Notes under the pieces: generated by a model
The model's database searches: none
The model's input: the letters and a program-made list of their open reading frames with translations, nothing else
Told to the model about the DNA's origin: nothing
Shown: positions 10,600 through 23,315 of the stretch, piece after piece
How the letters are laid out: every line of letters starts with the position of its first letter
How positions within the stretch are numbered: position 1 is the stretch's first letter
NCBI RefSeq assembly: GCF_016595235.1
Contig: NZ_JAENHL010000006.1
Location: 930,001-994,000 of the forward strand
DNA from: Taklimakanibacter albus
Lineage (GTDB): Bacteria; Pseudomonadota; Alphaproteobacteria; Rhizobiales; Aestuariivirgaceae
Direction: 5' to 3'
Length of the DNA: 64,000 nt
Position numbers and translations under genes: made by a program

Positions 10600-11303
10600 C
10601 GACAGGCCCGGCCCGCCGTTTTTATAAGCAGGTCGCGGTCACCGGAACGGCGGCGCCCTTCGCCATCGCCCTTGATGAGCGAACCTTGCGCACACCGCTG
10701 AAGCGCCCGCTCGATCTTCCCACCAAGGCTCTGGCCGAAGCGCTCGCCGCTGAATGGGAAGCGCAAGCCGAAAAGATCCAACCCCACACGATGCCCTTCA
10801 CCAAGCTCGCCAATACCGCGCTCGACCGGGTGGCGACCGACAGAGACCGCATCATCGGCGAGATCGTCGATTTCGGTGGCTCCGATCTCGTCTGCTACCG
10901 CGCCGCCACTCCGCCGGATCTGGTGGAGCGCCAGGCGCGCATCTGGCAGCCGGTGCTCGACTGGGCGCGTGAAACCTTTCAAGGCGAATTCCAGGCGACC
11001 GAGGGCATCCTCCACGTCGCCCAGCCTGAAGCCTCGCTGGCGGCCTTGCGTGACTTCCTCGCGACCAAAAGCCCCTGGGCGCTCACCGCGCTCCACAATC
11101 TGACGACGCTCACCGGGTCGGCGCTCCTCTCGGCCATGGCCTGCGAGAAGGGGATTCTACCCGCCGAGGCCTGGCTCGCCGCCCATGTCGATGAGGACTA
11201 CCAGATCGAGCAATGGGGCTGGGACGAGGAAGCGCGTCATCGCCGGGACTACCGCAAGCGCGAGTTCGACACTTGCCTGCGCTTCTGCGAGCTTTCACAC
11301 TGA
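10596..11303 (+). CDS. ATP12-family F1-ATPase assembly chaperone
   Basis: 235 residues from the ATG overlapping the previous stop. Matches the ATP12 family, the chaperone for F1 alpha subunit known from mitochondria and kept in alphaproteobacteria. Recognisable stretches are FYKQVAV near the start, DERTLRTPLKRPL (about 25-37), LAEALAAEWEAQ (about 45-56) and the C-terminal WGWDEEARHRR (about 208-218). It is probably cytoplasmic. An ATG 18 bases upstream is in frame, but the coupled start fits the overlap pattern of this operon better. Confidence 0.9.
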   Translation: MTTGPARRFYKQVAVTGTAAPFAIALDERTLRTPLKRPLDLPTKALAEALAAEWEAQAEKIQPHTMPFTKLANTALDRVATDRDRIIGEIVDFGGSDLVCYRAATPPDLVERQARIWQPVLDWARETFQGEFQATEGILHVAQPEASLAALRDFLATKSPWALTALHNLTTLTGSALLSAMACEKGILPAEAWLAAHVDEDYQIEQWGWDEEARHRRDYRKREFDTCLRFCELSH

Positions 11304-11338
11304 ACGAACCGAAGAAATCATAGAGGGTAGGGGACCTG

Positions 11339-12871
<1,533 letters not shown>

Positions 12872-12874
12872 GAT

Positions 12875-16087
<3,213 letters not shown>

Positions 16088-16089
16088 TC

Positions 16090-17439
16090 TCAGTCGATCT
16101 TCTCGCCGATCAGGTCATATTCCTCGGCCTCGACGATCCGCGTACGGACCATGTCGCCGGGCTTGAGGCCCGTCTCGCCGGGCAGGAACACATTGCCGTC
16201 GATCTCCGGCGCATCCCAGGGCGAACGCCCGACCGCTTCCTCGTTTTCCTCGTCGATCTCGTCGATGAGGACGTCGATCTCGCGGCCGACTTTCTTGGCG
16301 AAGATGTCGGCGCTGATCTCCTGCTGCGCCTGCATGAGGCGGTGCCAGCGCTCTTCCTTCACTTCCTCAGGGACGGGCGCGGCGAGGTCATTGGCCTTGG
16401 CGCCGGCAACTGATTCGTATTTGAAGCAGCCGACGCGCTCGAGGCGGGCTTCTTTCATCCAGTCGAGCAGGTAGGTGAAGTCCTCTTCCGTCTCGCCGGG
16501 GAAGCCGACGATGAAGCTCGAGCGGATGGCGATATCCGGCGCGATCTTGCGCCAGGACTCGAGGCGGTCGAGCACCTTCTCCTGGTTCGCCGGGCGGCGC
16601 ATCGCCTTCAGCACCTTGGGGGCGGCATGCTGGAAGGGGATGTCGAGATAGGGAAGGATCTTGCCCTCCGCCATCAACGGGATGATCTCGTCGACATGCG
16701 GATAGGGATAGACGTAATGGAGCCTGACCCAGGCGTCGAACTGGCCGAGCTCCTTGACGAGGTCGGCGAACTTCGCCCGCACCTCGCGGCCGCGATATTT
16801 GCTCTCGGCGTATTTGAGGTCGAGCCCATAAGCGCTGGTGTCCTGCGAGATGACCAGCAGCTCCTTGACCCCGGCTTTGACCAGGCGCTCGGTCTCATAG
16901 AGGACTGAGGCGGCCGGGCGGCTGGCCAGGTCGCCGCGCAGCGACGGGATGATGCAGAAGGAGCACCGGTTGTTGCAGCCCTCCGAAATCTTCACATAGG
17001 CATAGTGACGTGGCGTGAGCCTCAGGCCCTGGGGCGGGATGAGGTCGAATTTGGCGTCATGCGCCGGGGGCACGGCGTCATGCACGGCGGACACGACAGC
17101 CTCGTACTGGTGCGGCCCGGTGACCGCCAGCACGGCCGGATGGGCGGCGCGGATCCTGTCGGCCTCGACCCCCATGCAGCCGGTGACGATGACGCGGCCG
17201 TTCTCGCTCACCGCCTCGCCGATGGCGGCCAGCGATTCGGCCTTGGCGGAATCGAGGAATCCACAGGTATTAACGATCACAACGTCGGCGGCGTCGTAGC
17301 CGGGCGATATGACGTAGCCCTCGGCCCTAAGCTGGGTCAGGATACGCTCGGAATCGACCAGGGCCTTGGGGCAGCCTAGGCTGACCAGGCCCACTTTGGG
17401 GATATGTCGTGCGGCAATTGTCATGTTGATGGGGTCCAT
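16090..17439 (-). CDS. rimO: Ribosomal protein S12 methylthiotransferase RimO
   Basis: 449 residues. Radical-SAM enzyme that adds a methylthio group to the beta carbon of an aspartate of ribosomal protein S12. The N-terminal UPF0004 domain has the cluster cysteines C23, C59 and C88 ([21 protein letters not shown]). The radical-SAM motif is C155-x3-C159-x2-C162 in [12 protein letters not shown]-terminal TRAM domain covers about 380-449. The S12-specific LGCPK signature separates it from MiaB. The start may instead be the ATG five codons downstream (MTIAARH); neither has a good ribosome-binding site. Confidence 0.96.
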   Translation of the reverse strand: MDPINMTIAARHIPKVGLVSLGCPKALVDSERILTQLRAEGYVISPGYDAADVVIVNTCGFLDSAKAESLAAIGEAVSENGRVIVTGCMGVEADRIRAAHPAVLAVTGPHQYEAVVSAVHDAVPPAHDAKFDLIPPQGLRLTPRHYAYVKISEGCNNRCSFCIIPSLRGDLASRPAASVLYETERLVKAGVKELLVISQDTSAYGLDLKYAESKYRGREVRAKFADLVKELGQFDAWVRLHYVYPYPHVDEIIPLMAEGKILPYLDIPFQHAAPKVLKAMRRPANQEKVLDRLESWRKIAPDIAIRSSFIVGFPGETEEDFTYLLDWMKEARLERVGCFKYESVAGAKANDLAAPVPEEVKEERWHRLMQAQQEISADIFAKKVGREIDVLIDEIDEENEEAVGRSPWDAPEIDGNVFLPGETGLKPGDMVRTRIVEAEEYDLIGEKID

Positions 17440-17532
17440 AGACTAGGGCGCGGCTTGCCGCAAATGGTCTTGATGCTAGACTGGCCCTGGGCCATATGAT
17501 GGGAAAGCCCAGGTTGTATTGGGGATTTAATC

Positions 17533-17784
17533 ATGGACACACGAAACATCGTCATTGCCTTGGTGATCGGTCTGGTCGCCGGGTGGCTGGCCAGTTTCAT
17601 TGTCGGCGGGTCGGGGCTCATCCGCTACCTCATCAGCGGTGTCATCGGGTCCTTCGTCGGCAGCTTCATCTTGAGCAAGGCCGGCATCAATCTGGGCATC
17701 GGCAATGAGATCGCGCGCGATATCGTGACGGCCACGATCGGCGCCATTATTGTCGTTTTGCTGGCACGCTTCATCGCCGGCTGA
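17533..17784 (+). CDS. GlsB/YeaQ/YmgE-family membrane protein, copy 1
   Basis: 83 residues, almost entirely three transmembrane helices with glycine-rich packing motifs (GLVAGWLASFIVGG, GVIGSFVGSFIL). It belongs to the transglycosylase-associated/GlsB stress-response family; the molecular role is unknown. It stands upstream of a second family member, with a 26-bp gap holding an AGGAGG ribosome-binding site for copy 2. Divergent from rimO. Confidence 0.88.
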   Translation: MDTRNIVIALVIGLVAGWLASFIVGGSGLIRYLISGVIGSFVGSFILSKAGINLGIGNEIARDIVTATIGAIIVVLLARFIAG

Positions 17785-17810
17785 GGATTCACAACAGGAG
17801 GCAATCGACT

Positions 17811-18107
17811 ATGGAACCGAATACTCTCTTGGATCTGGGTGGCGGCGTGGGCTGGATCGGCACCTTGCTGATCGGCGGCATTGCCGGCTGGATCGCCGAG
17901 AAGCTCACCAAGAGCGACATGGGCCTGATCATGAACATCGTGGTCGGCATCATCGGCGCCTATATCGGCGGCTTTCTCGCCAACGCGCTGGGCCTCAGGC
18001 TTGGCGAGATCTTCAGCGGCTGGTTCTGGGGCAATCTCCTGGTCGCCGTCGTCGGCGCCGTGATCCTGCTCGTGGTGGTGAAGATGTTCCGTGGACGGAG
18101 CGCCTGA
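17811..18107 (+). CDS. GlsB/YeaQ/YmgE-family membrane protein, copy 2
   Basis: 98 residues, three hydrophobic helices: WIGTLLIGGIAGWIAEKLTK (about 13-32), IVVGIIGAYIGGFLANALGL (about 42-61) and LLVAVVGAVILLVVVKMF (about 75-92). This copy has the more typical family pattern, with GGIAGW and the loop KSDMGLIMNI. AACAGGAGG precedes the ATG. The two copies are clearly related but well diverged, so this is an old tandem duplication or two family members brought together. lipA follows after only 6 bp. Confidence 0.9.
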   Translation: MEPNTLLDLGGGVGWIGTLLIGGIAGWIAEKLTKSDMGLIMNIVVGIIGAYIGGFLANALGLRLGEIFSGWFWGNLLVAVVGAVILLVVVKMFRGRSA

Positions 18108-18113
18108 CGCAAA

Positions 18114-19070
18114 TTGGTTACTGTTCTCGATACGCTGAAAGCCCGGCCGCGCCACCCTGAGAAGGCGCATCGGCCCGATACCCCCATCCTGCGCAAGCCG
18201 GACTGGATCAGGGTGAGGGCCCCGGGCTCGCCGGTCTATAACGAGACCAAGGCGATCGTCAGGGAAAACCGCCTCGTCACCGTGTGTGAGGAGGCGGGCT
18301 GCCCCAATATCGGTGAGTGCTGGTCGAAGAAGCACGCCACCTTCATGATCATGGGCGACACCTGCACGAGGGCCTGCGCCTTCTGCAACGTGAAGACCGG
18401 CCTGCCGGACGCGCTTGACGGCGAAGAGCCGGCCAAGGTGGCCGACGCCATCGCCCGCATGGAGCTGTCGCATGCGGTCATCACCTCGGTCGACCGCGAC
18501 GACCTCGTCGATGGCGGCGCCGAGCATTTCGCACAAGTGATCCGTTCGGTGAGAGGGCTGTCGCCCAACACGACGATCGAAGTTCTCACCCCCGACTTCC
18601 TGCGCAAGAACGGCGCTCTCGAAAAGGTCGTCGAGGCACGCCCCGACGTGTTCAACCACAATCTCGAGACGGTGCCGGCGCTCTATCTGCGCATCCGTCC
18701 GGGTGCTCGCTATTTCCACTCGCTGCGGCTGCTGCAGCGCGTGAAGGAGCTCGACCCGCAGATGTTCACTAAGTCGGGCATCATGGTGGGCTTGGGCGAA
18801 ACGCGCGAGCAGGTGCTACAGGTCATGGACGACATGCGCTCGGCCGATATCGATTTCATCACCATCGGCCAGTATCTGCAGCCGTCGCGCAAGCATGCCG
18901 CGATCGACCGCTTCGTCACGCCGGACGAATTCAAGTCCTATGAGACCATCGCCTATTCGAAGGGCTTCCTGATGGTGTCATCGTCTCCGCTGACGCGTTC
19001 CTCGCATCACGCCGGCGATGATTTCGCAAGGCTCCGGGCGGCACGGGCGGCGAAGCACAAGCCGGCTTAG
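18114..19070 (+). CDS. lipA: Lipoyl synthase
   Basis: 318 residues from a TTG start. Radical-SAM enzyme that inserts two sulfurs into octanoyl groups on E2 and GcvH. The auxiliary cluster cysteines are C58, C63 and C69 ([12 protein letters not shown]); the SAM-cluster cysteines are C84, C88 and C91 (CTRACAFC). The C-terminal RSSHHAG carries the conserved serine that ligates the auxiliary cluster. No ATG lies upstream of the cysteine motif in frame, so the TTG shortly after the previous stop is the best start; it may be translated inefficiently. It serves PdhC at the left of the window. Confidence 0.95.
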   Translation: MVTVLDTLKARPRHPEKAHRPDTPILRKPDWIRVRAPGSPVYNETKAIVRENRLVTVCEEAGCPNIGECWSKKHATFMIMGDTCTRACAFCNVKTGLPDALDGEEPAKVADAIARMELSHAVITSVDRDDLVDGGAEHFAQVIRSVRGLSPNTTIEVLTPDFLRKNGALEKVVEARPDVFNHNLETVPALYLRIRPGARYFHSLRLLQRVKELDPQMFTKSGIMVGLGETREQVLQVMDDMRSADIDFITIGQYLQPSRKHAAIDRFVTPDEFKSYETIAYSKGFLMVSSSPLTRSSHHAGDDFARLRAARAAKHKPA

Positions 19071-19072
19071 AA

Positions 19073-19534
19073 ATGCCCAAGTTCAACGTCACCCGCGAGA
19101 TGCCTTACAAGGCCGCGGAACTGTTCGCCGTCGCCGCCGATGTCGACAGCTACAAGGACTTCCTGCCGCTGGTGGAGAGCTCGCGCACCTACGACCGGAC
19201 CAAGGTCGCGGACGGCATCGAGCGCTTCAAGGGCGAATTGCGGGTGCGCTACAAGAAGCTCCATATCGACGAGACCTTCATCAGCGACGTCGTCGCCGAC
19301 CGCGGCGCCCTCAAGGTCTCGTCGCGCTCCGAGGGCGGGCTCTTCGAGCATGTCGTCGCCGAATGGCGCTTCAGCGACCGCAAGGCGGGCGGATCGACGG
19401 TGGAGTTCCAGGTCGACTACAAGGCCAAGAGCCGCTCGCTGCAGTTCTTCATGTCGGGCATGTTCGATTACATGGTGCGCAAGATCAACAACGCCTTCGA
19501 GGCGCGCGCCCGTGAGCTGCATGGGGCGGCCTGA
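19073..19534 (+). CDS. COQ10/RatA-family START-domain protein, ubiquinone-binding
   Basis: 153 residues, a single SRPBCC (polyketide cyclase/START-like) fold. The pattern begins FNVTREMPYKAAELFAVAAD and contains YKDFLPLVESS (about 24-34) and FQVDYKAKSRSLQFFM (about 118-133). It matches the alphaproteobacterial COQ10 homologues, thought to deliver or shelter ubiquinone. The RatA toxin name sometimes attached to this family comes from E. coli and is not supported here. It starts 2 bp after the lipA stop, the usual rhizobial arrangement. Confidence 0.9.
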   Translation: MPKFNVTREMPYKAAELFAVAADVDSYKDFLPLVESSRTYDRTKVADGIERFKGELRVRYKKLHIDETFISDVVADRGALKVSSRSEGGLFEHVVAEWRFSDRKAGGSTVEFQVDYKAKSRSLQFFMSGMFDYMVRKINNAFEARARELHGAA

Positions 19535-19540
19535 TCCCAG

Positions 19541-19647
19541 AACAGGGGAGCAGCGGAATTTCTGCAGCGGAATTTACAGGGGAATAACAGCGGATCTGCA
19601 GGGATCAGCAGGGAATTTCCGAAAAACGGCCATAACAGCGGAATTCC
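19541..19647. repeat. Cluster of eight degenerate CAGSGGA(AT) units
   Basis: The short gap after coq10 consists mostly of direct, irregularly spaced copies of CAG-C/G-GGA, several extended to CAGCGGAATT. Starts are at about 19543, 19551, 19565, 19577, 19588, 19599, 19609 and 19636. Spacing between starts is mostly 8-14 bp with one 27-bp step, so it is neither a clean tandem array nor a CRISPR. It sits exactly at the border between conserved coq10 and an accessory patch. Function unknown. Confidence 0.75.
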
Positions 19648-19651
19648 TCAA

Positions 19652-20062
19652 CTAGAAGTAGCCTTTCAGAAACGCCGTGGTTTCGTCCGAAAGCCCGACG
19701 ATCTTGTTGGTGGCCTGGCGATAGAATTTGAAGTTGAGCTCGGTCTCGGGCCGCCCGTCCTTCCAATCACTGAAAGTTTTGAGCTCACGCCGGCCCAAAG
19801 GCCGTCTGGCGAGCGCGGTACGTCTGACCGCGATACTCACCCGCGGCGTCTGCCGTTCCATTCCGGGCTTGCGGGATACGGCTTTGGCAGAGGTGACGAC
19901 GCCCCGCGCAATCAGGCCCTGACCGCCTTCATTCTCGCTCGCGAACAGAAATACCGTGTCGCCCTCGGCGATCTCTTTGCCGCCATACATCGTCTTTTGC
20001 CGGGGGAAGACGAAGGTCTTCTCCTGCGGATCGTGGATTTCGACCTTGATCGCGTAAGCCAT
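19652..20062 (-). CDS. EVE/PUA-like small protein, function unknown
   Basis: 136 residues from the ATG preceded by GGAG at 7 bases; the frame is open upstream, but that extension reads through the vapBC promoter and is not credible. The pattern GDTVFLFASENEGGQGLIARG (about 33-53) followed by a basic stretch with many Arg resembles EVE or PUA-like domains that bind modified bases or RNA, but I place it by feel, not by a firm motif. It lies in the accessory patch between coq10 and cinA, divergent from a toxin-antitoxin pair. EVE-like proteins often occur near defence or toxin genes, which is only suggestive here. Confidence 0.6.
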   Translation of the reverse strand: MAYAIKVEIHDPQEKTFVFPRQKTMYGGKEIAEGDTVFLFASENEGGQGLIARGVVTSAKAVSRKPGMERQTPRVSIAVRRTALARRPLGRRELKTFSDWKDGRPETELNFKFYRQATNKIVGLSDETTAFLKGYF

Positions 20063-20147
20063 GATTTTGCTCCGCATACCGTCGCGGAAGCATGATGTTT
20101 CCGAACTGTGCAACGTATCAATTCCTTTATTCGGGCTGTCGATCCAA

Positions 20148-20194
20148 TTGACATTTTCGATTACATCGACTAAATAGCTAGACAGTCTAGCTAT
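20148..20194 (+). promoter_or_regulatory. Promoter and palindromic operator of the phd-vapC pair
   Basis: A consensus -35 TTGACA (20148-20153) is followed after 17 bp by TAAATA (20171-20176) as a -10. Overlapping the -10 and start region is a perfect inverted repeat with 10-bp arms, ATAGCTAGAC and its complement GTCTAGCTAT, around one central base (20174-20194). This is the expected layout for autorepression by an antitoxin or antitoxin-toxin complex. The antitoxin ATG follows at 20210, with AAAGG as the ribosome-binding site. Confidence 0.82.
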
Positions 20195-20209
20195 AAAAGG
20201 AATTGGCTG

Positions 20210-20464
20210 ATGGCTTGGCAGTTGCAGGACGCCAAAAACCAGTTCTCGAAGGTGGTGCAGAAAGCGCAGCAGGAGGGACCGCAAGTCGTGACGTTGCGCG
20301 GCGAGCCGGCTGTCGTCGTGATTTCTGCGCGCGACTATGAAGAGATGCGGTCCAATCGGCCGACCTTGGTCGACGATCTGCTTGCCGGCCCTAATTGGGA
20401 TGATGAACTCGTCGAAGCCGTCACAGACCGCGCGAAGCTCCCCAGCCGGGACGTTTCGTTCTGA
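20210..20464 (+). CDS. Phd/YefM-family antitoxin
   Basis: 84 residues. The N-terminal DNA-binding Phd/YefM fold is recognisable from WQLQDAKNQFSKVVQKAQ (about 3-20), VVTLRGEPAVVVIS (about 25-38) and DYEEM. The C-terminal tail (about 55-84) would wrap and inhibit the toxin. It probably represses its own promoter through the 21-bp palindrome immediately upstream. Its stop overlaps the toxin start (TGATG), which couples translation. Confidence 0.92.
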   Translation: MAWQLQDAKNQFSKVVQKAQQEGPQVVTLRGEPAVVVISARDYEEMRSNRPTLVDDLLAGPNWDDELVEAVTDRAKLPSRDVSF

Positions 20465-20868
20465 TGTACCTGCTCGACACCAATGTCGTTTCGGAAGCCC
20501 GCCGCGGCACGTCGCAGGTCGTGTCATGGTTGCGGTCTGTTGATCCGCTCAAGGTGCATCTCAGCGTCCTCACGCTCGGCGAGATCATGCGCGGCATCGC
20601 GTTAAAGCAAAAGGCGGACCCCCGCGCGGCGGGTCACCTCGCCGAATGGCTGCAGAAGATACGCCATGACCATGGCGATCGGATCCTGCCAATTACCGGC
20701 GAGATCGCTGTCGAATGGGGGCGGATCGCAGCGATACGACCGCGCGGCGATGTTGATGGCCTGATCGCGGCGACAGCGATCGTCCACGATCTGATCGTCG
20801 TCACACGAAACGTCACGGAATTTTCCGATACCGGCGCTACGGTAATTGATCCGTGGGGCGCTGCCTGA
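20464..20868 (+). CDS. vapC: VapC-family PIN-domain toxin (FitB-like)
   Basis: 134 residues. Predicted Mg2+-dependent ribonuclease. The acidic active-site residues are D5 (YLLDTNVVSE), E40 (LTLGEIMRG) and D98 (DVDGLIAATA), followed by TRN at 114-116 and the C-terminal F120. It pairs with the Phd-type antitoxin rather than a ribbon-helix-helix VapB, as is common for FitB-like proteins. All catalytic residues are intact, so it is likely active. Its RNA target is unknown. Confidence 0.93.
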   Translation: MYLLDTNVVSEARRGTSQVVSWLRSVDPLKVHLSVLTLGEIMRGIALKQKADPRAAGHLAEWLQKIRHDHGDRILPITGEIAVEWGRIAAIRPRGDVDGLIAATAIVHDLIVVTRNVTEFSDTGATVIDPWGAA

Positions 20869-20904
20869 GAGGCCAGGCGCCCGCATTAGGCTAGTGGCGA
20901 GCGC

Positions 20905-21396
20905 TCACAGGACGGTAGCGTCCTTCGTCAACTTGTCGAACCTGAAGCAGACCGGCTTTTGTGCAATCATCTCGGTCCAGCTGTCGCCGTTCTTCAATTC
21001 CACACCACTCCCGTAGAATAGGAACAAGAGCCAATTCCTCTGCTCGAAGCGCGTCGCATGTCCTACCCATGTGACGGCGAGCTTATAGCAGCCCTTCTCC
21101 CAGGTGAGGGTGGGCAGCTCATCTGTACCGTCAAGCCACACAATAGTCCGACCGGCGTTTGGCTGAGTTGGCCGACCGCTCTCAACGACCTCGAGAAAGT
21201 AACCCGGAGGATCCAGCATGCTTTCGGAATAATTCCAGAGACGCAATCGATATCCGGCGGCGTCATCCGTCAATTCGCGCGTCAGGCTATATGTGGTCGG
21301 CTCAGAGGCGGGGAAACCGCAGGCCGTCAGCAGGCTGATCAATAACATTGCCAAAGGCAAGCGAAGTCGGTGTCGTGAACTCGTTTTGAGGGTCAT
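20905..21396 (-). CDS. Putative lipoprotein of unknown function
   Basis: 163 residues from the ATG at 21396. A basic N-terminus (KTSSRHRLRLP) and hydrophobic helix lead to the lipobox LLTAC with the lipidated cysteine C26, so an outer- or inner-membrane lipoprotein is expected. The mature domain (LWNYSESMLDPPG, WEKGCYKLAVTWVGH) is not recognised. A GTG ten codons upstream (21426) overlaps the cinA stop and is an alternative start, but it would push the signal peptide inward. It is downstream of cinA on the same strand, with more AT-rich codon use than ispDF, suggesting later arrival. Confidence 0.68.
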   Translation of the reverse strand: MTLKTSSRHRLRLPLAMLLISLLTACGFPASEPTTYSLTRELTDDAAGYRLRLWNYSESMLDPPGYFLEVVESGRPTQPNAGRTIVWLDGTDELPTLTWEKGCYKLAVTWVGHATRFEQRNWLLFLFYGSGVELKNGDSWTEMIAQKPVCFRFDKLTKDATVL

Positions 21397-21422
21397 GACT
21401 TTTACTTCTTCGGTAACGCATG

Positions 21423-21941
21423 TCACGCCAATCGTGTGGCGGCGCTGTCGAACTGGGCTTCAATCAGATCGAGAGCGGCTACGACCGAGCGCAGGCGCAC
21501 CTCGCTGCGGTCCGCTTTCGCGAAGACGAAACGGCGATGCGCGGTCTCGCCATGGCGGAAGGCGCAGCCGAAATGTACGAGACCGACCGGCTTTTCGGCC
21601 GAGCCGCCGCCGGGGCCGGCGATACCGGTGACCGAGACCGCGATATCGGCGAGCGAGTTCCGAATCGCGCCTTCCGCCATGGCGCGGGCTGAGGCCTCGC
21701 TGACGGCACCGTGGAGCTCGATGACATTGGCGGGTACGCCGAGCAGGCTCATCTTGGCTTCGTTCGAGTAAACGACAAAGCCGCGCTCGACGACGTCGGA
21801 GGAGCCGGCGATCTCGGTGAGGAGGCCGGCGATCAGGCCGCCGGTGCAGCTTTCCGCGGTGACGAGCTTCAGTTTCCGGCTGCGCAAAGCGGCGAGCAGT
21901 TTTTCGGTGCGCGAGAGGAGAGCGGGCGCGAAGAGGCTCAT
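21423..21941 (-). CDS. pncC: CinA C-terminal-domain protein, nicotinamide-nucleotide amidase (PncC)
   Basis: 172 residues: only the CinA C-terminal deamidase domain, without the N-terminal ADP-ribose pyrophosphatase/MoaB-like part. It hydrolyses nicotinamide mononucleotide to nicotinate mononucleotide and ammonia. Signatures are TAESCTGGLIAGLLTEIAG (about 29-47), FVVYSNEAK (about 55-63) and VTGIAGPGGG (about 108-117). The start is the ATG overlapping the ispDF stop (ATGA). Confidence 0.92.
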   Translation of the reverse strand: MSLFAPALLSRTEKLLAALRSRKLKLVTAESCTGGLIAGLLTEIAGSSDVVERGFVVYSNEAKMSLLGVPANVIELHGAVSEASARAMAEGAIRNSLADIAVSVTGIAGPGGGSAEKPVGLVHFGCAFRHGETAHRRFVFAKADRSEVRLRSVVAALDLIEAQFDSAATRLA

Positions 21942-23098
21942 CCGGGCAGCCTCACGATCACATTGGCGAAGGCGGTGATGCCTTCGCGCCGGCCGACGAA
22001 ACCCAATTGTTCGGTCGTGGTCGCCTTGATGGCGATGCGGTCCTCGCCGATGCCGAGCAGGACCGAAAGCGAAGCCTTCATGGCGGCGAGATGTGGCGAG
22101 ATGCGCGGCACCTCGGCCAGGATGGCGATATCGGCATTGCCGACCCTGCCGCCGCGCTGGCGCACCAGATCGACCGCCTTGGCGAGGAAGATCGAGGAGG
22201 GGGCGTCCTTCCATTGCGGATCGCTCGGCGGAAAAAACGTGCCGATGTCGCCTTCACCGATGGCGCCGAGAATGGCGTCGGTCAGCGCATGCAGCGCCGC
22301 ATCGGCGTCGGAATGGCCAGCGAGCTTGTGCGTGTGCGCGATGCGCACGCCGCACAGCATGACATGATCGCCCGGCGCGAAAGGATGGATGTCGACACCC
22401 ATGCCGGTGCGGATATCGGTGAGGCTGCGGTTCAAGGCGCGGTCGGCATCGGCGAGATCGCCTTGCGTCGTCATCTTGCGATTCTCAGGCTCGCCCGGTA
22501 CCACCGCGACGGTCAGCCCGGCGAATTCGGCGACGGCGGCGTCATCGGTAAGCTGTGTCTGGCCGTCCTTGAAGGCCTTCTCATGTGCCGCGCAGATGGC
22601 GGCATAGGCGAAGCCTTGCGGGGTCTGCACCGCCCACAGGCCGCTGCGGTCGATGGTGCGCTCGATCGTGCCGTTGGAGGCCTTCTTCAGTGTGTCGGCG
22701 ACGGCGATGCCGGGAATGGCGCTGTCATGCACCAGGAGGCCGGTGATCACCCGGTCGATCAGGTCGGGCGACAGGAAGGGCCGCGCGGCGTCATGGATGA
22801 GCACATGGGTGAGGCCGTGGCCGGCCAAGGCCTCGAGACCCAGGCGGCACGAATCCTGGCGGGTGGCGCCGCCGACGACCGGGGATTCGACGGCCAGATC
22901 GCCGGCCGCCTCTCGGAACAGATCCGACTGGCCCGGCCCGATCACCGTCTGGATGGTGGCGATGCGCGGGTGATCGAGCAAGGCCTTGAGTGTCCACCAG
23001 AGCACCGGCCTGCCGCCAATTTTTTGATATTGTTTTGGTTTCTCGCCGCCGGCCCGGCTGCCCGATCCGGCCGCTACGACCACTGCACCAATCTTCAT
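21938..23098 (-). CDS. ispDF: Bifunctional IspD/IspF enzyme of the MEP isoprenoid pathway
   Basis: 386 residues. The N-terminal IspD part (about 1-225) is MEP cytidylyltransferase, starting MKIGAVVVAAGSGSRAGG with the CTP-binding glycine-rich loop. The C-terminal IspF part (about 229-386) is 2-C-methyl-D-erythritol 2,4-cyclodiphosphate synthase, with zinc-ligand motif MGVDIHPF and LAGHSDADAALHALTDA. The fused form is common in alpha- and epsilonproteobacteria. The start is MKIGAV; the frame is open 21 codons further upstream, but that part is the palindromic repeat at 23113-23221. Confidence 0.96.
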   Translation of the reverse strand: MKIGAVVVAAGSGSRAGGEKPKQYQKIGGRPVLWWTLKALLDHPRIATIQTVIGPGQSDLFREAAGDLAVESPVVGGATRQDSCRLGLEALAGHGLTHVLIHDAARPFLSPDLIDRVITGLLVHDSAIPGIAVADTLKKASNGTIERTIDRSGLWAVQTPQGFAYAAICAAHEKAFKDGQTQLTDDAAVAEFAGLTVAVVPGEPENRKMTTQGDLADADRALNRSLTDIRTGMGVDIHPFAPGDHVMLCGVRIAHTHKLAGHSDADAALHALTDAILGAIGEGDIGTFFPPSDPQWKDAPSSIFLAKAVDLVRQRGGRVGNADIAILAEVPRISPHLAAMKASLSVLLGIGEDRIAIKATTTEQLGFVGRREGITAFANVIVRLPG

Positions 23099-23112
23099 GA
23101 AGACGCCCTCTA

Positions 23113-23221
23113 GAGCAAATTCCGCCAAAGTTGAAGACTTTGGCGAAGCGAATTTGCTCAAGACATTGATTTGGCGCGAATCCTCATCGGCGAAGTGGAT
23201 TCCCCTTCGCCGGGATGCGCG
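23113..23221 (-). repeat. 109-bp two-palindrome intergenic element, copy A (RIME-like)
   Basis: Two adjacent imperfect hairpins. The first is 23113-23159, with arms GCCAAAGT and ACTTTGGC and outer GAGCAAAT paired with ATTTGCTC. The second is about 23174-23220, with arms CGGCGAAG and CTTCGCCG and outer GCGC ends. The same 109-bp unit occurs inverted at 42991-43099. Size and architecture recall the RIME1 mosaic element described in Rhizobium, from memory. It lies 14 bp upstream of the ispDF start codon, so it would be in that gene's leader. Confidence 0.88.
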
Positions 23222-23315
23222 CTAGCGGCAATTGGTCTGGGCAAGCTGTCTTGACGGGGAAGCTAGGTCCTCTAAACTGCATAAAAATCATACATCGAAA
23301 GATCGTGCCTAAAAT

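Noticed and set aside
19541-19647. Possible CRISPR array
   Set aside because: Units are only 7-11 bp with irregular short gaps; no uniform repeat/spacer structure and no cas genes.
22007-23113. 368-codon open frame antisense to ispDF
   Set aside because: ispDF motifs are intact; the antisense frame shows no family features.
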